This document shows positions 1-8,252 of a stretch of 51,881 nucleotides of DNA, one piece after another. The stretch covers positions 1 through 51,881 of the forward strand of contig NZ_MECK01000290.1 of the NCBI RefSeq assembly GCF_014596465.1, read 5' to 3'. Position numbers and translations under genes: made by a program. This stretch comes from Streptomyces sp. CBMA123. GTDB lineage: Bacteria; Actinomycetota; Actinomycetes; Streptomycetales; Streptomycetaceae. How positions within the stretch are numbered: position 1 is the first letter of the stretch; each line of letters starts with the position of its first letter. Under the pieces are notes generated by a model. The model searched no databases. It was not told where the DNA came from and saw nothing but the letters and a program-made list of their open reading frames with translations.

Positions 1-300
1 CGATCGAGGCCGGGGATGTCAACATATCTGGCGTTGACTTTTGGCACGCTGTTGAGTTCTCAAGGAACGGACACTTCCTTCGAGCCGCCTTCCAGCGGGC
101 CCTCCGGGCGCTTCGTTCTTTCGTGTTCCCAGCTTATCAGATGTTTTCCGCTCCGTTTCCGGGGCTTCGTTCATCCAACTCGCCGGTGTCTTCCGGGGCT
201 TGACGCCCTGTCCGACGTTTCAAACTCTAGCCGATCCCCGCTCCGAAAAGCGAATCCAGCTGCAATCCGATAAAAGGCGCACGCCGAATAAGCACCGAGC
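1..300 (-). promoter_or_regulatory. rRNA operon leader and promoter region (16S lies left of window)
   Basis: Read on the minus strand, the segment holds GAGAACTCAACAGCGTGC (about 47-64), followed by AAAAGTCAACGCCAGATATG (about 27-46). I recognise this as the leader of actinobacterial 16S rRNA precursors. Upstream of it are AT-richer boxes resembling tandem rrn promoters: TAGAGT at 224-229 and TGATAA near 135-140 on the minus strand, each possibly a -10 hexamer. No protein-like reading frame is convincing here. The 16S gene itself is not in the window, so the rrn assignment rests on recognition of the leader. Individual promoter positions are inferred. Confidence 0.7.
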
Positions 301-463
301 CGCCACGCGAAAAGCGAAACGACCGGCACGAACCGGAAGTGGTGTTTCAAGGGATTGGCTACCTCGGGACCGTCCGCGCAGACGCGTGTCCGGTGCTCCC
401 TGCCAGGCAGCTCGAAGAACTGTACGCGCATCTGCGTCCGGATGCAAACGACCTGCAAAAGGG

Positions 464-498
464 GCAGGCCGGGCCCCGGAGAGAGGGGTCCGGCCTGC
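464..498 (-). terminator. intrinsic terminator of mmsA
   Basis: A 9-bp perfect outer stem (464-472 with 490-498) continues, after one mismatch, into a 4-bp inner stem (474-477 with 485-488). On the minus strand it is followed closely by TTTT (457-460). It lies 14 nt past the mmsA stop codon, so it has all the parts of a rho-independent terminator. It also separates mmsA from the rRNA promoters. Confidence 0.75.
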
Positions 499-511
499 TG
501 GACGGGAGGGC

Positions 512-2035
512 TCAGCTGTTGGTGGGGAAGCCGAGGTTGATGCCGCCGTGGGACGGGTCCAGCCAGCGCTGGGTCACGGCCTTGCCACGGGTGAAGAACT
601 GCACGCCGTCCGGGCCGTACGCGTGGGCGTCGCCGAACAGCGAGGCCTTCCAGCCGCCGAAGGAGTAGTAGGCGACCGGCACCGGGATCGGCACGTTGAT
701 GCCGACCATGCCGACCTCCACCTCGAACTGGAAGCGCCGGGCCGCGCCGCCGTCGTTGGTGAAGAGGGCGGTCCCGTTGCCGTACGGGTTGGCGTTGATG
801 AGCGCCAGGCCCTCGTCGTAGGAGGCGACGCGCACGACGGAGAGGACCGGGCCGAAGATCTCGTCGTTGTAGACGGACATGCCGGGCTTCACGTGGTCGA
901 ACAGCGTGGGGCCGAGCCAGAAGCCGTCGGTGGTCGGGCTGCCGTTCTTGTCCTCGGCGGTGACCGGGTGCTTGCGGCCGTCCACGGCGAGCTCGGCACC
1001 GTCGGCGACGCCGGACTCGACGTAGGAGGTGACCTTGTCGCGGTGCTGGCCGGTGACCAGCGGGCCCATCTCGGATTCGCCGTTGCAGCCGGGGCCGACC
1101 TTCAGGGTGGCGATCCGCTGCTTGATCTTGTCGACCAGCTCGTCACCGATCGGGTCGACGGCGACCAGGACGGAGACGGCCATGCAACGCTCGCCGGCCG
1201 CGCCGAAGCCGGCGTTGACGGCGGCGTCGGCGGCGAGGTCGAGGTCGGCATCGGGCAGCACCAGCATGTGGTTCTTGGCGCCGCCCAGGGCCTGCACGCG
1301 CTTGCCGTAGCGGGTGCCGGTCTCGTAGACGTAGCGGGCGATCGGGGTGGAGCCGACGAAGCTGACCGACTTGATGTCCGGGTGCTCCAGCAGGCGGTCG
1401 ACGGCCACCTTGTCGCCGTGCACGACGTTGAAGACGCCGTCCGGCAGGCCGGCTTCCTTCCACAGCCCGGCCAGGAAGTTGGCCGCGGACGGGTCCTTCT
1501 CCGAGGGCTTCACCACGACGGTGTTGCCTGCCGCGATGGCGATCGGGAAGAACCACATCGGCACCATGGCCGGGAAGTTGAACGGCGAGATGATCGCGAC
1601 CGGGCCGAGCGGCTGGCGGATCGAGTAGACGTCGACGCCGGTGGAGGCCTGCTCGGTGAAGCCGCCCTTGATCAGCTGCGGGATGCCGCAGGCGTACTCG
1701 ACGACCTCCAGGCCGCGGGCGATCTCGCCCAGCGCGTCCGAGTGCACCTTGCCGTGCTCGGACACGATGATCGCGGCCAGCTCGTCGCGGCGGGCGTTCA
1801 GCAGCTCGCGGAAGGCGAAGAGCACCGTGCTCCGCTTGGCCACCGAGGCGGTGCGCCATCCGGCGAAGGCCGAGGCGGCGGCGGCCACGGCCTGGTCGAC
1901 CTCGGCGATCCCGGCGAAGTCCACCTGGCCGGCGACCTGGCCGGTGGCCGGGTCGAAGATGTCACCGCGGCGGGGCGCCGCACCGGCGGTGGCGACCGAC
2001 TGGCCGCCGATCCAGTGAGTGATGTGCTTGCTCAA
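512..2035 (-). CDS. mmsA: methylmalonate-semialdehyde dehydrogenase (CoA-acylating)
   Basis: Oxidises malonate- or methylmalonate-semialdehyde to acetyl-CoA or propionyl-CoA with NAD and CoA, in the cytosol, at the end of valine, beta-alanine or inositol breakdown. The 507-residue protein is a full-length aldehyde dehydrogenase. It has SPFNFPAMVP near residue 150, the cofactor segment VVVKPSEKDPSAA near 173, and the catalytic Cys in GERCMA at about residue 284. The usual base motif LELGGK is replaced by ALGGAKN, which is typical of the MmsA subfamily and separates it from ordinary aldehyde dehydrogenases. The start is TTG at 2035, chosen because GGAGG (2045-2049) sits 9 nt upstream and the protein then begins SKHITHWIGG. 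Longer in-frame starts lack a Shine-Dalgarno sequence. It is single-gene and ends in a strong terminator. Confidence 0.93.
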   Translation of the reverse strand: MSKHITHWIGGQSVATAGAAPRRGDIFDPATGQVAGQVDFAGIAEVDQAVAAAASAFAGWRTASVAKRSTVLFAFRELLNARRDELAAIIVSEHGKVHSDALGEIARGLEVVEYACGIPQLIKGGFTEQASTGVDVYSIRQPLGPVAIISPFNFPAMVPMWFFPIAIAAGNTVVVKPSEKDPSAANFLAGLWKEAGLPDGVFNVVHGDKVAVDRLLEHPDIKSVSFVGSTPIARYVYETGTRYGKRVQALGGAKNHMLVLPDADLDLAADAAVNAGFGAAGERCMAVSVLVAVDPIGDELVDKIKQRIATLKVGPGCNGESEMGPLVTGQHRDKVTSYVESGVADGAELAVDGRKHPVTAEDKNGSPTTDGFWLGPTLFDHVKPGMSVYNDEIFGPVLSVVRVASYDEGLALINANPYGNGTALFTNDGGAARRFQFEVEVGMVGINVPIPVPVAYYSFGGWKASLFGDAHAYGPDGVQFFTRGKAVTQRWLDPSHGGINLGFPTNS

Positions 2036-2215
2036 GTCCGTCTGCCTCCGAAGTCCCGGGCGGCGTCCTGCCACCGGTCCGGTCTGGCGCCGCCCGCGAG
2101 TGGGCCGGGCGACGGAAATTCACGGGGCTACCGCGCTACGTCTTCCAGTCTGGTGGCCGCCGGGGCACGGCTCAACGAACAGGCTGACGGGGATCGCGGA
2201 TTCAGCCTTACAGGT

Positions 2216-2237
2216 CGTCCGGTCACTGCGCCGGACG
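2216..2237 (-). terminator. hairpin after the AbiEii-like gene
   Basis: CGTCCGG (2216-2222) pairs with CCGGACG (2231-2237) around an 8-nt loop, 23 nt past the stop of the upstream minus-strand gene and before mmsA. There is no T-run, so termination is only possible. Nothing else stands out in the 225-nt spacer apart from the mmsA ribosome-binding site. Confidence 0.4.
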
Positions 2238-2260
2238 GGTGAAGCAGGACGGGAGCAGCC

Positions 2261-3109
2261 TCAGGACTCCTCGTCCTCCAGGTACGGGTCGTGCAGCCCG
2301 TCCGCCGCCTCCTGGGTCTCCAGCAGGTCGAGCCGGAGGTCCTGCGCCCAGGCGAGCGCCCACCGCTTGAGCCCGTCCACCGCCCCGGCCTCGACGCCCC
2401 GGGCGCGGAACCGGCCGTCCGCCGCCTCGGCCAGCGTCTCCAGCCGGTCGGCGAGCGCGCCCGGCTGGAAGTCCGGGTCCAACTCCCCCGCCAGGGCGAG
2501 TAGTTCACCCTCGCGGTAGTTGCGGGTGAGGGCGTGCACATCGATCAGGTCACGCGGCATGCCCCGGTCGACCAGCAGCGTGGTGGTGAGTGCCGCCGCG
2601 TCCTCCAGGGCGACCACCGGCAGCACCACCGGTGGCTCGCCCGGCTCCGTCACATCGCGGTCCGCCCCCGGAGCACCGGCATCCGCCTCCGGAGCACCGG
2701 CGTCCGCCTCCGAAGTGCCGGGTCCTGCCTCCGGAACGCCGAAGTCCAGCCGCACGGGCCGGTGGCCGAGCGGCTCCTTCCGCAGTTCCACCGAGTGCGA
2801 CCGCCCGCCCAGCGCCAGCCGTACGGTCAGCTGTTCCAGTCGCGGCGTGCCGGGCCGCTCGACGGCCACGCCGCCGGCCGCGCGGTACGCCTCGGCCAGC
2901 GCGGCGGCCACCTCCGGCAGGTCGGCCCCGCCGGTGGCCAGGGTGAGTCCGTCCTGCGGGCAGGCGGCGACGCCGTGGGCGCGCAGCGCGTGCCCACCGG
3001 CCAGCGCCAAGCCGTACCGGGCGCAGACGGGCCCGGCGAGCGCGGCCAGGCGCAGTTGGGCGGGTCCCGGCCGGAGGGACGCGTCGACGGCGTGCGGGGC
3101 GGTGGTCAC
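2261..3109 (-). CDS. AbiEii/AbiGii-like nucleotidyltransferase family protein
   Basis: A 282-residue protein resembling the solitary AbiEii-type nucleotidyltransferase-fold proteins of Streptomyces. The pattern is GGHALRAHG near residue 42, LTLATGGADLPEVAAAL near 60, and a later VVALEDAAALTTTLLVDRG with RDLIDVHAL. In toxin-antitoxin systems this fold modifies tRNA or protein. No antitoxin gene (abiEi-like) adjoins it, so a toxin role is not supported here. A repeat-rich acidic insert (EADAGAP units, about residues 122-150) interrupts the fold and is encoded by 21-bp tandem repeats. The start is uncertain. GTG 3109 is the best candidate, but GGAGG is only 1 nt away, so the message may be leaderless or start elsewhere. 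The upstream small gene lies 107 nt away on the same strand. Confidence 0.6.
   Translation of the reverse strand: MTTAPHAVDASLRPGPAQLRLAALAGPVCARYGLALAGGHALRAHGVAACPQDGLTLATGGADLPEVAAALAEAYRAAGGVAVERPGTPRLEQLTVRLALGGRSHSVELRKEPLGHRPVRLDFGVPEAGPGTSEADAGAPEADAGAPGADRDVTEPGEPPVVLPVVALEDAAALTTTLLVDRGMPRDLIDVHALTRNYREGELLALAGELDPDFQPGALADRLETLAEAADGRFRARGVEAGAVDGLKRWALAWAQDLRLDLLETQEAADGLHDPYLEDEES
2661..2744. repeat. four 21-bp tandem repeats inside the AbiEii-like gene
   Basis: Imperfect units start at 2661, 2682, 2703 and 2724. The first two differ at only a couple of positions, and the last two have drifted further. Being in frame, they encode repeated EADAGAP-like heptapeptides that insert into the nucleotidyltransferase fold. 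Confidence 0.85.
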
Positions 3110-3216
3110 GCCTCCAGTCTGACCCGGCCCACCGGCCCGCGCGCTGCCGTCGGGAACCACGCGCTGCCGTCGGAGGCACCCCGCGCAGTACCAGTCCCCG
3201 CAGTGCCAGCCCCGCG

Positions 3217-3669
3217 CTACCAGCCCCCGAGCCCCGCCGCCGCCTCGTGCAGGGCCAGCTCCAGCAGTACCGGGTCGTTGAGCCGCCCGGAGCCGTCGGG
3301 CGGCACCAGCCAGCGCACGCCCCGGCTGCTGCGCCCGGGATGGGGGACGACGATCCAGGTGCCCTCCCCCGCGCAGCGCACACCGGTGCCGACCCAGCGG
3401 GCGGCGGTGCCGACCGGCATCAGGAAGCTGACGTGCTCCTCGCCGAAGTCGGCGAGGACCGGACCGAGGACCGGGCCGCAGGACCCGGTGTGCAGGCCGC
3501 CCAGGACGTCCAGGGCGGCGCGCCCGAGCGGCCCGGCGACGGCGAGGACGTCCCAGCGGCGCCCGGCCGGTAGCAGCACCAGGCCCAGCCCGGTGCGTTC
3601 CCACTGCTCCCGGAAGTCCTCCGGGTCCGCTGCCACCTGGGCGAGCCAGTGCAGTCCGGTGCTCTCCAT
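3217..3669 (-). CDS. conserved hypothetical protein, possibly primase/polymerase-like
   Basis: A 150-residue soluble protein with no signal peptide, membrane segment or clear catalytic motif. The amphipathic start MESTGLHWLAQVAADPEDF and the segment VLLPAGRRWDVLAV resemble small actinomycete proteins that annotation pipelines label bifunctional primase/polymerase N-terminal domain, but I cannot confirm the fold. ATG 3669 is preceded by a GGGGA Shine-Dalgarno-like stretch. Composition is normal for the neighbourhood. It is followed after 107 nt by the AbiEii-like gene and preceded by a hairpin and repeats that end the polyamine operon, so it probably starts its own unit. The function is unknown. 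Confidence 0.6.
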   Translation of the reverse strand: MESTGLHWLAQVAADPEDFREQWERTGLGLVLLPAGRRWDVLAVAGPLGRAALDVLGGLHTGSCGPVLGPVLADFGEEHVSFLMPVGTAARWVGTGVRCAGEGTWIVVPHPGRSSRGVRWLVPPDGSGRLNDPVLLELALHEAAAGLGGW

Positions 3670-3723
3670 GTCGTGTCCCCGCTTCTCGCCGTTCGTGCTG
3701 GTCGGGCGCGGCGGGGATAACGA

Positions 3724-3759
3724 GACCCGCCGCCACCAAGGAGAGGCGGACGGCGGGTC
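3724..3759 (-). terminator. hairpin after the polyamine transport/oxidase operon
   Basis: GACCCGCCG (3724-3732) pairs perfectly with CGGCGGGTC (3751-3759) around an 18-nt loop. It lies about 118 nt beyond the stop of the FAD oxidase gene and upstream of the small hypothetical gene, so it probably ends the operon transcript. Confidence 0.5.
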
Positions 3760-3760
3760 C

Positions 3761-3812
3761 CTCTTACACAGGTCTCTTACACAGGTCTCTTGGTCAGGTC
3801 TCCTGCACAGGG
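3761..3812. repeat. four 13-bp tandem repeats
   Basis: Units CTCTTACACAGGT (3761-3773 and 3774-3786, identical), then CTCTTGGTCAGGT (3787-3799) and CTCCTGCACAGGG (3800-3812). They sit between the hairpin and the end of the oxidase gene. They are non-coding with no obvious function. Confidence 0.85.
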
Positions 3813-3876
3813 CTCCTCCCCGGGCTCTTGCGCGAGTCCCGGGACGTACCAGGTCCTACCGGGCGGGGGCCGGCGG

Positions 3877-5271
3877 TCAGCTGTCGAAGCCGAGCCCCAG
3901 CCGGTCGAGGGTGCGCAGCCAGAGGTTGCGGTGGCCGCCGTTGCGGTCGGCGCGCTCCAGCGAGCGGGTGGTGATCTCGATCCCGGCCCAGCGCACCGGC
4001 TCGGGCGGGAACGGCAGCGGCTTGGAGCGCACCATGTCCAGCGAGGTGCGTTCGGTGCGCTCGCCGGCGAGCAGGTCGAGCATCACCTCGGCGCCGAAGC
4101 GGGTGGCGCCGACGCCGAGCCCGGTGTAGCCGACGGCGTAGGCGACCTTGCCCCGGTACGCGGTGTCGAAGAACGCCGAGAACCGGCTGCAGGTGTCGAT
4201 GGCGCCGCCCCAGGCGTTGGTGAAGCGCAGCCCCTCCAGCTGTGGGAAGCAGCGGAAGAAGTGGTTGGCCAGCGTGCGGAAGGTCTCCGGCCGCTGGTCG
4301 TACTCGTGCCGGACGTGGCCGCCGTAGTGGTAGACGGCGTCGTAGCCGCCCCAGAGGATCCGGTTGTCGGCGGAGAGCCGGAAGTAGTGGAACTTGTTGG
4401 CGCTGTCGCCGAGCCCCTGCCGGCCGCGCCAGCCGATCGCGGCGAGCTGCTCGTCGTCGAGCGGCTCGGTCATCAGCGCGTAGTCGTACACCGGCACGAC
4501 GTATGGACGGACGCGCTTGAGCAGGGACGGGAACACGTTGGTGCCGAGCGCGACCCGACGGGCGAAGACCCGGCCGTACGGGGTGCGGGCCGCCATCCCG
4601 CTGCCGTGCTCCCGCAGCTCGGTGGCCCGGGTGTGCTCGAAGATCCGGACGCCCTGGCCCAGGCAGGCCTCCTTCAGGCCCCAGGCGAGCTTGGCGGGGT
4701 GGACCATCGCCACGCCGTCCTTGTCCCAGAGGCCGCCGAGGAAGGTCGGCGAGTTCACCTCGGCGCGCAGCTGGTCGGCGTCCAGGACGGTGAGGTCGAA
4801 GCCGTAACGGGCGACGGCCTCGGCGACCTCGTGGAGTTCCTCGACCTGGTGGGGCTGGGTGGCGACGTCGATCTCGCCGGTGCGCTCCCATTCGGCGTCG
4901 ATGCCGTAGCGCTTGAGGGTGGCCTCGATCGCGTCCAGGTTGGCGGCGCCGAGGCGTTCCAGCTGGGCGAGTTCGGCGGGCCAGCGCTCCAGGCCGTTGC
5001 CGAAGCCGTGGGTGAGGCTGGCCGCGCAGAATCCGCCGTTGCGCCCGGACGCGGCCCACCCGACCTCGTTGCCCTCGACCAGGACGACGTCCAGCGAGGG
5101 GTCGCGTTCCTTGGCGATGAGGGCGGTCCACAGGCCGGAGTAGCCGCCGCCGACGACCAGCAGGTCGCAGGTGGTGTCGCCGACCAGGGCGGGCAGCGCC
5201 TGCGGCCGGCCGGGGTCCTCCAGCCAGAAGGGGGTGGGCCTGGCGTCACTGAGCGCGCGGGCGGAGTCCAT
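3877..5271 (-). CDS. FAD-dependent oxidoreductase, gamma-glutamylputrescine oxidase (PuuB)-like
   Basis: A 464-residue DAO-family flavoenzyme. The N-terminal dinucleotide-binding motif DLLVVGGGYSGLWTAL (about 35-50) is followed by VVLVEGNEVGWAASGRNGGF (about 61-80), the flavin-contacting signature of the PuuB/OrdL group. A second glycine segment, VGYTGLGVG, lies near the C-terminus. It probably oxidises gamma-glutamyl-putrescine, or a related amine, to the aldehyde with release of ammonia and H2O2. It is the last gene of a putative operon with the polyamine transporter, 61 nt after potC. No gamma-glutamylpolyamine synthetase or hydrolase lies in the window, so direct oxidation of a free amine is an alternative. 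ATG 5271 has no good Shine-Dalgarno. A GATAAT hexamer lies 2 nt upstream. Confidence 0.85.
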   Translation of the reverse strand: MDSARALSDARPTPFWLEDPGRPQALPALVGDTTCDLLVVGGGYSGLWTALIAKERDPSLDVVLVEGNEVGWAASGRNGGFCAASLTHGFGNGLERWPAELAQLERLGAANLDAIEATLKRYGIDAEWERTGEIDVATQPHQVEELHEVAEAVARYGFDLTVLDADQLRAEVNSPTFLGGLWDKDGVAMVHPAKLAWGLKEACLGQGVRIFEHTRATELREHGSGMAARTPYGRVFARRVALGTNVFPSLLKRVRPYVVPVYDYALMTEPLDDEQLAAIGWRGRQGLGDSANKFHYFRLSADNRILWGGYDAVYHYGGHVRHEYDQRPETFRTLANHFFRCFPQLEGLRFTNAWGGAIDTCSRFSAFFDTAYRGKVAYAVGYTGLGVGATRFGAEVMLDLLAGERTERTSLDMVRSKPLPFPPEPVRWAGIEITTRSLERADRNGGHRNLWLRTLDRLGLGFDS

Positions 5272-5332
5272 GCATTATCAGCCACTTTCCACAGATAGGT
5301 GATGGTTCGGGCCACCGCTGACCGACCGTACG

Positions 5333-6136
5333 TCAGGCGGTGGCCTTCCGGCGGTTGCCGAGCCACTGGCCGGCCACGGTCAGCGCGACCGCGGCGACGA
5401 ACATCGCGGTGCCGATGACGTTCACCTGCACCGGGATGCCGCGCTGCGAGGCGCCCCAGACGAACATCGGGAAGGTGACCGTGGTCGGGCCCGAGTTGAA
5501 CTGGGTGATGATGAAGTCGTCGAAGGAGAGCGCGAAGCTGAGCAGCGCGCCGGCGGCGATGCCGGGGGCGGCCAGCGGGAGGGTGACCCGCAGGAAGGTC
5601 TGGACGGGGGTCGCGTAGAGGTCCTGGGCGGCCTGTTCGAGCCTCGGGTCCATGCTCATCACGCGCGCCTTGACGGCCGTCACCACGAAGCTGAGGCAGA
5701 ACATGATGTGCGCGATGAGGATGGTGGTGAAGCCGAAGGGGATGCGCATGTTGAGGAACAGCGTCCCCAGCGAGGCGGCCATGACCACCTCGGGCATGGC
5801 CATCGGCAGGAAGATCATCGCGGTGGTGGCCGAGCGGCCGCGGAAGCGGTAGCGGGCCAGCGCGAAGGCGACCATGGTGCCGAGCACGGTGGCGCCGATG
5901 GTGGCGAGCACCGCGATCTGCAGGCTGAGTGAGAGCGACTGGCACATGTCGGCCACGCCGCAGGGGTTGGTCCAGGCGTCGGTGGAGAACTCGTTCCACT
6001 CGTAGTTGAACTTGCCGACCGGCTTGTTGAACGAGAAGGCCAGCACGACCAGGTTGGGCAGCACCAGGTAGGCCAGGGCCAACAGCCCGGCTAGCACCAC
6101 CAGGTGGGCGCGGACCCACTTCAGGATGCGGGACAT
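5333..6136 (-). CDS. potC: spermidine/putrescine ABC transporter permease
   Basis: A 267-residue inner-membrane permease of the PotC type: about six hydrophobic helices, beginning HLVVLAGLLALAYLVLPNLV, and the cytoplasmic EAA loop EQAAQDLYATPVQTFLRVTLP (about residues 167-187), which docks on PotA. A loop with two Cys (NPCGVADMC) follows helix 1 and could lie outside. The start ATG 6136 overlaps the potB stop codon by one base (TGATG), so translation is probably coupled. With PotB it forms the membrane channel of the polyamine importer. Confidence 0.92.
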   Translation of the reverse strand: MSRILKWVRAHLVVLAGLLALAYLVLPNLVVLAFSFNKPVGKFNYEWNEFSTDAWTNPCGVADMCQSLSLSLQIAVLATIGATVLGTMVAFALARYRFRGRSATTAMIFLPMAMPEVVMAASLGTLFLNMRIPFGFTTILIAHIMFCLSFVVTAVKARVMSMDPRLEQAAQDLYATPVQTFLRVTLPLAAPGIAAGALLSFALSFDDFIITQFNSGPTTVTFPMFVWGASQRGIPVQVNVIGTAMFVAAVALTVAGQWLGNRRKATA

Positions 6137-7080
6137 CAGACCAGTTCCTCCGTCCCGGCCTTGCGCATGTAGACCGTCACCATGCCCAGGATCAGGGCCA
6201 TCAGGATGAAGCTCAGCGCAGCCGCCGTGGGGTAGTCGAGCACGTTCAGGAACTGCTTCTGGATGCCGTTGCCGACCATCTGCTCGCTCGGCGAGCCCAG
6301 CAGCTGGGCGTTGATGTAGTCGCCGGAGGCCGGGATGAAGGTGAGCAGGGTGCCCGCGACCACGCCCGGAAGCGAGATCGGGAAGGTGACCTTGCGGAAG
6401 GTGGTGAAGGGCCGGGCGTAGAGGTCGCCGGCCGCCTCGTGCAGCCGGGGGTCGATCCGCTCCAGCGAGGTGTACAGCGGCAGGATCATGAACGGCAGGA
6501 AGTTGTACGTCAGGCCGCAGACCACGGCGAGCGGGGTGGCGAGCACCCGGTCGCCGGAGGTGAGCCCGACGGCGTTGGTCACGTCCAGGACGTGCAGGGT
6601 GTTGAGCGCGCCGACCACCGGGCCGCCGTCGGACAGGATGGTCTTCCAGGCCAGCGTGCGGATCAGGAAGCTGGTGAAGAACGGCGCGATGACCAGGATC
6701 AGGATGACGTTGCGCCAGCGCCGGCTCGCCTTGAAGGCGATGGTGTACGCCAGCGGGTAGCCGATGGCCAGGCAGAGCACGGTGGCGATGGCCGCGTAGG
6801 AGAACGAGCGGACGAAGTGCCACTTGTACTCGACCAGGGCGTCCCAGTAGGTCGCGAGGTGCCAGGTGACCTTGAAGCCCGCTTCGAGCGAGCCGGTCTG
6901 CAGCGAGGTGGACGCCTGGTAGACCATCGGGACGGCGAAGAAGACGACCAGCCAGGCGATGCCGGGCAGCAGCAGCCAGTACGGCGTGAGCTTGCGCCGG
7001 GGCTTCGGGGTCCGGTCGCCCAGCGGACTGCTGTTCGGAGGTACGGCCTGCGGCGGCGCCGCCGGGGTGGTGGTGGTCAC
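6136..7080 (-). CDS. potB: spermidine/putrescine ABC transporter permease
   Basis: A 314-residue PotB-type permease. A Pro-rich cytosolic N-terminus of about 30 residues precedes helix 1 (YWLLLPGIAWLVVFFAVPMV). Several further helices follow, and the EAA loop (HEAAGDLYARPFTTFRKVTFP) is near residue 225. GTG 7080 overlaps the potA stop by four bases (GTGA), a standard coupling arrangement, and the downstream potC overlaps by one. The C-terminus ends in a positively charged tail after the last helix. Confidence 0.92.
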   Translation of the reverse strand: MTTTTPAAPPQAVPPNSSPLGDRTPKPRRKLTPYWLLLPGIAWLVVFFAVPMVYQASTSLQTGSLEAGFKVTWHLATYWDALVEYKWHFVRSFSYAAIATVLCLAIGYPLAYTIAFKASRRWRNVILILVIAPFFTSFLIRTLAWKTILSDGGPVVGALNTLHVLDVTNAVGLTSGDRVLATPLAVVCGLTYNFLPFMILPLYTSLERIDPRLHEAAGDLYARPFTTFRKVTFPISLPGVVAGTLLTFIPASGDYINAQLLGSPSEQMVGNGIQKQFLNVLDYPTAAALSFILMALILGMVTVYMRKAGTEELV

Positions 7081-8216
7081 GCGGCCTCCTCCCCGGTGCC
7101 CGCGTCGATCGCCTGCGAGGCGTCCAAGGCGAAGGAGTGCGCCGGGTTCCAGTGCAGCAGCACCGGGGCGCCGGGGACGATCCGGGCGTCGCGCTCCATG
7201 TTCTGCTCGAACACGGTGACCTCCTGGCCGCCGTCGGTGCGCACCACGTACTGGGTGGAGACCCCGATGAAGCTGGAGTCGAGCACCGTGCCGGCCAGCC
7301 TGTTGCGGCCCTCGGCGACCTCCTCGGCGGCGTGGGTGATGGTGATCTTCTCCGGGCGCACGCCCAGGTGGACCTGCTTGGCCTCGGTGGCGCAGCGGGC
7401 CTTCGGCACCGCGAGCCGGGCGCCGCCCACGCTGAGCAGCAGGTCCTCGCCCGCGCCGCCGGTGACCTCGGCGGGCAGCAGGTTGGACTGGCCGAGGAAG
7501 TTGGCCACGAAGGTGCTGCCGGGGTTCTCGTACAGGTCGGCGGGCGCCCCCAGCTGCTCGACCCGGCCGCCGTTCATCACCGCGATGGTGTCGGCCATGG
7601 TCATGGCCTCCTCCTGGTCGTGGGTGACGTGCACGAAGGTGATGCCGACCTCGGTCTGGATCCGCTTGAGCTCCAGCTGCATCTGGCGGCGCAGCTTGAG
7701 GTCGAGGGCGCCGAGCGGCTCGTCCAGCAGCAGCACCTGGGGGTGGTTGATCAGCGCGCGGGCGACCGCGACGCGCTGCTGCTGGCCACCGGAGAGCTGG
7801 TGCGGCTTGCGCCGGGCGTACTGGCCGAGCTCGACCAGCTCCAGCATGGACTCCACCTGCTTCTTGACGTCCTTCTTGCCGCGTCGGCGCAGGCCGAAGG
7901 CGACGTTCTCGAAGATGTCCAGGTGCGGGAAGAGCGCGTAGCTCTGGAAGACGGTGTTCACCGGCCGCTTGTACGGGGGCAGGGCGGTGACGTCCTGGCC
8001 GCCGATCAGGACGGTGCCGCTGGTGGGCTCCTCCAGGCCGGCGATCATGCGCAGGGTGGTGGTCTTGCCGCAGCCGGAGGCGCCGAGCAGGGCGAAGAAG
8101 GAGCCCTGGGGGACGGTCAGGTCGAGCGGGTGGACGGCGGTGAACGAGCCGTAGGTCTTGCCGATGCCGGTGAGGCGGACGTCGCCGCCGGCCGCGTCGC
8201 GCAGCTGGTCTGTCAT
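7077..8216 (-). CDS. potA: spermidine/putrescine ABC transporter ATP-binding protein
   Basis: A 379-residue ATPase that powers polyamine import. Walker A GASGCGKTT is near residue 43, the Q-loop is in VFQSYALFPHL, the signature is LSGGQQQR near 142, and Walker B with the catalytic Glu is LLLDEPLG. The switch His is in VTHDQEEA. A C-terminal TOBE-type domain of about 130 residues (LGVRPEKITI) matches the PotA/CysA subfamily, where it has a regulatory role. All motifs are intact. ATG 8216 has AGGAAGA about 8 nt upstream. The gene follows the binding-protein gene by 36 nt and overlaps potB by 4 nt. Confidence 0.95.
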   Translation of the reverse strand: MTDQLRDAAGGDVRLTGIGKTYGSFTAVHPLDLTVPQGSFFALLGASGCGKTTTLRMIAGLEEPTSGTVLIGGQDVTALPPYKRPVNTVFQSYALFPHLDIFENVAFGLRRRGKKDVKKQVESMLELVELGQYARRKPHQLSGGQQQRVAVARALINHPQVLLLDEPLGALDLKLRRQMQLELKRIQTEVGITFVHVTHDQEEAMTMADTIAVMNGGRVEQLGAPADLYENPGSTFVANFLGQSNLLPAEVTGGAGEDLLLSVGGARLAVPKARCATEAKQVHLGVRPEKITITHAAEEVAEGRNRLAGTVLDSSFIGVSTQYVVRTDGGQEVTVFEQNMERDARIVPGAPVLLHWNPAHSFALDASQAIDAGTGEEAA

Positions 8217-8252
8217 GGGGTGTCTTCCTGGGTCTGTCGGCCGGGGGTGGGG

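Noticed and set aside
200..2242. Very long open frame on the plus strand opposite mmsA and similar long frames opposite other genes
   Set aside because: In DNA this GC-rich, antisense frames stay open by chance. The translation has no domain, runs of Arg/Gly/Ala, and lies over a well-supported gene on the other strand.
5272..5283. GATAAT next to the FAD oxidase start as a separate promoter
   Set aside because: Only 2 nt from the ATG, too close for a leaderless start, and no -35. The gene is probably cotranscribed with potC.
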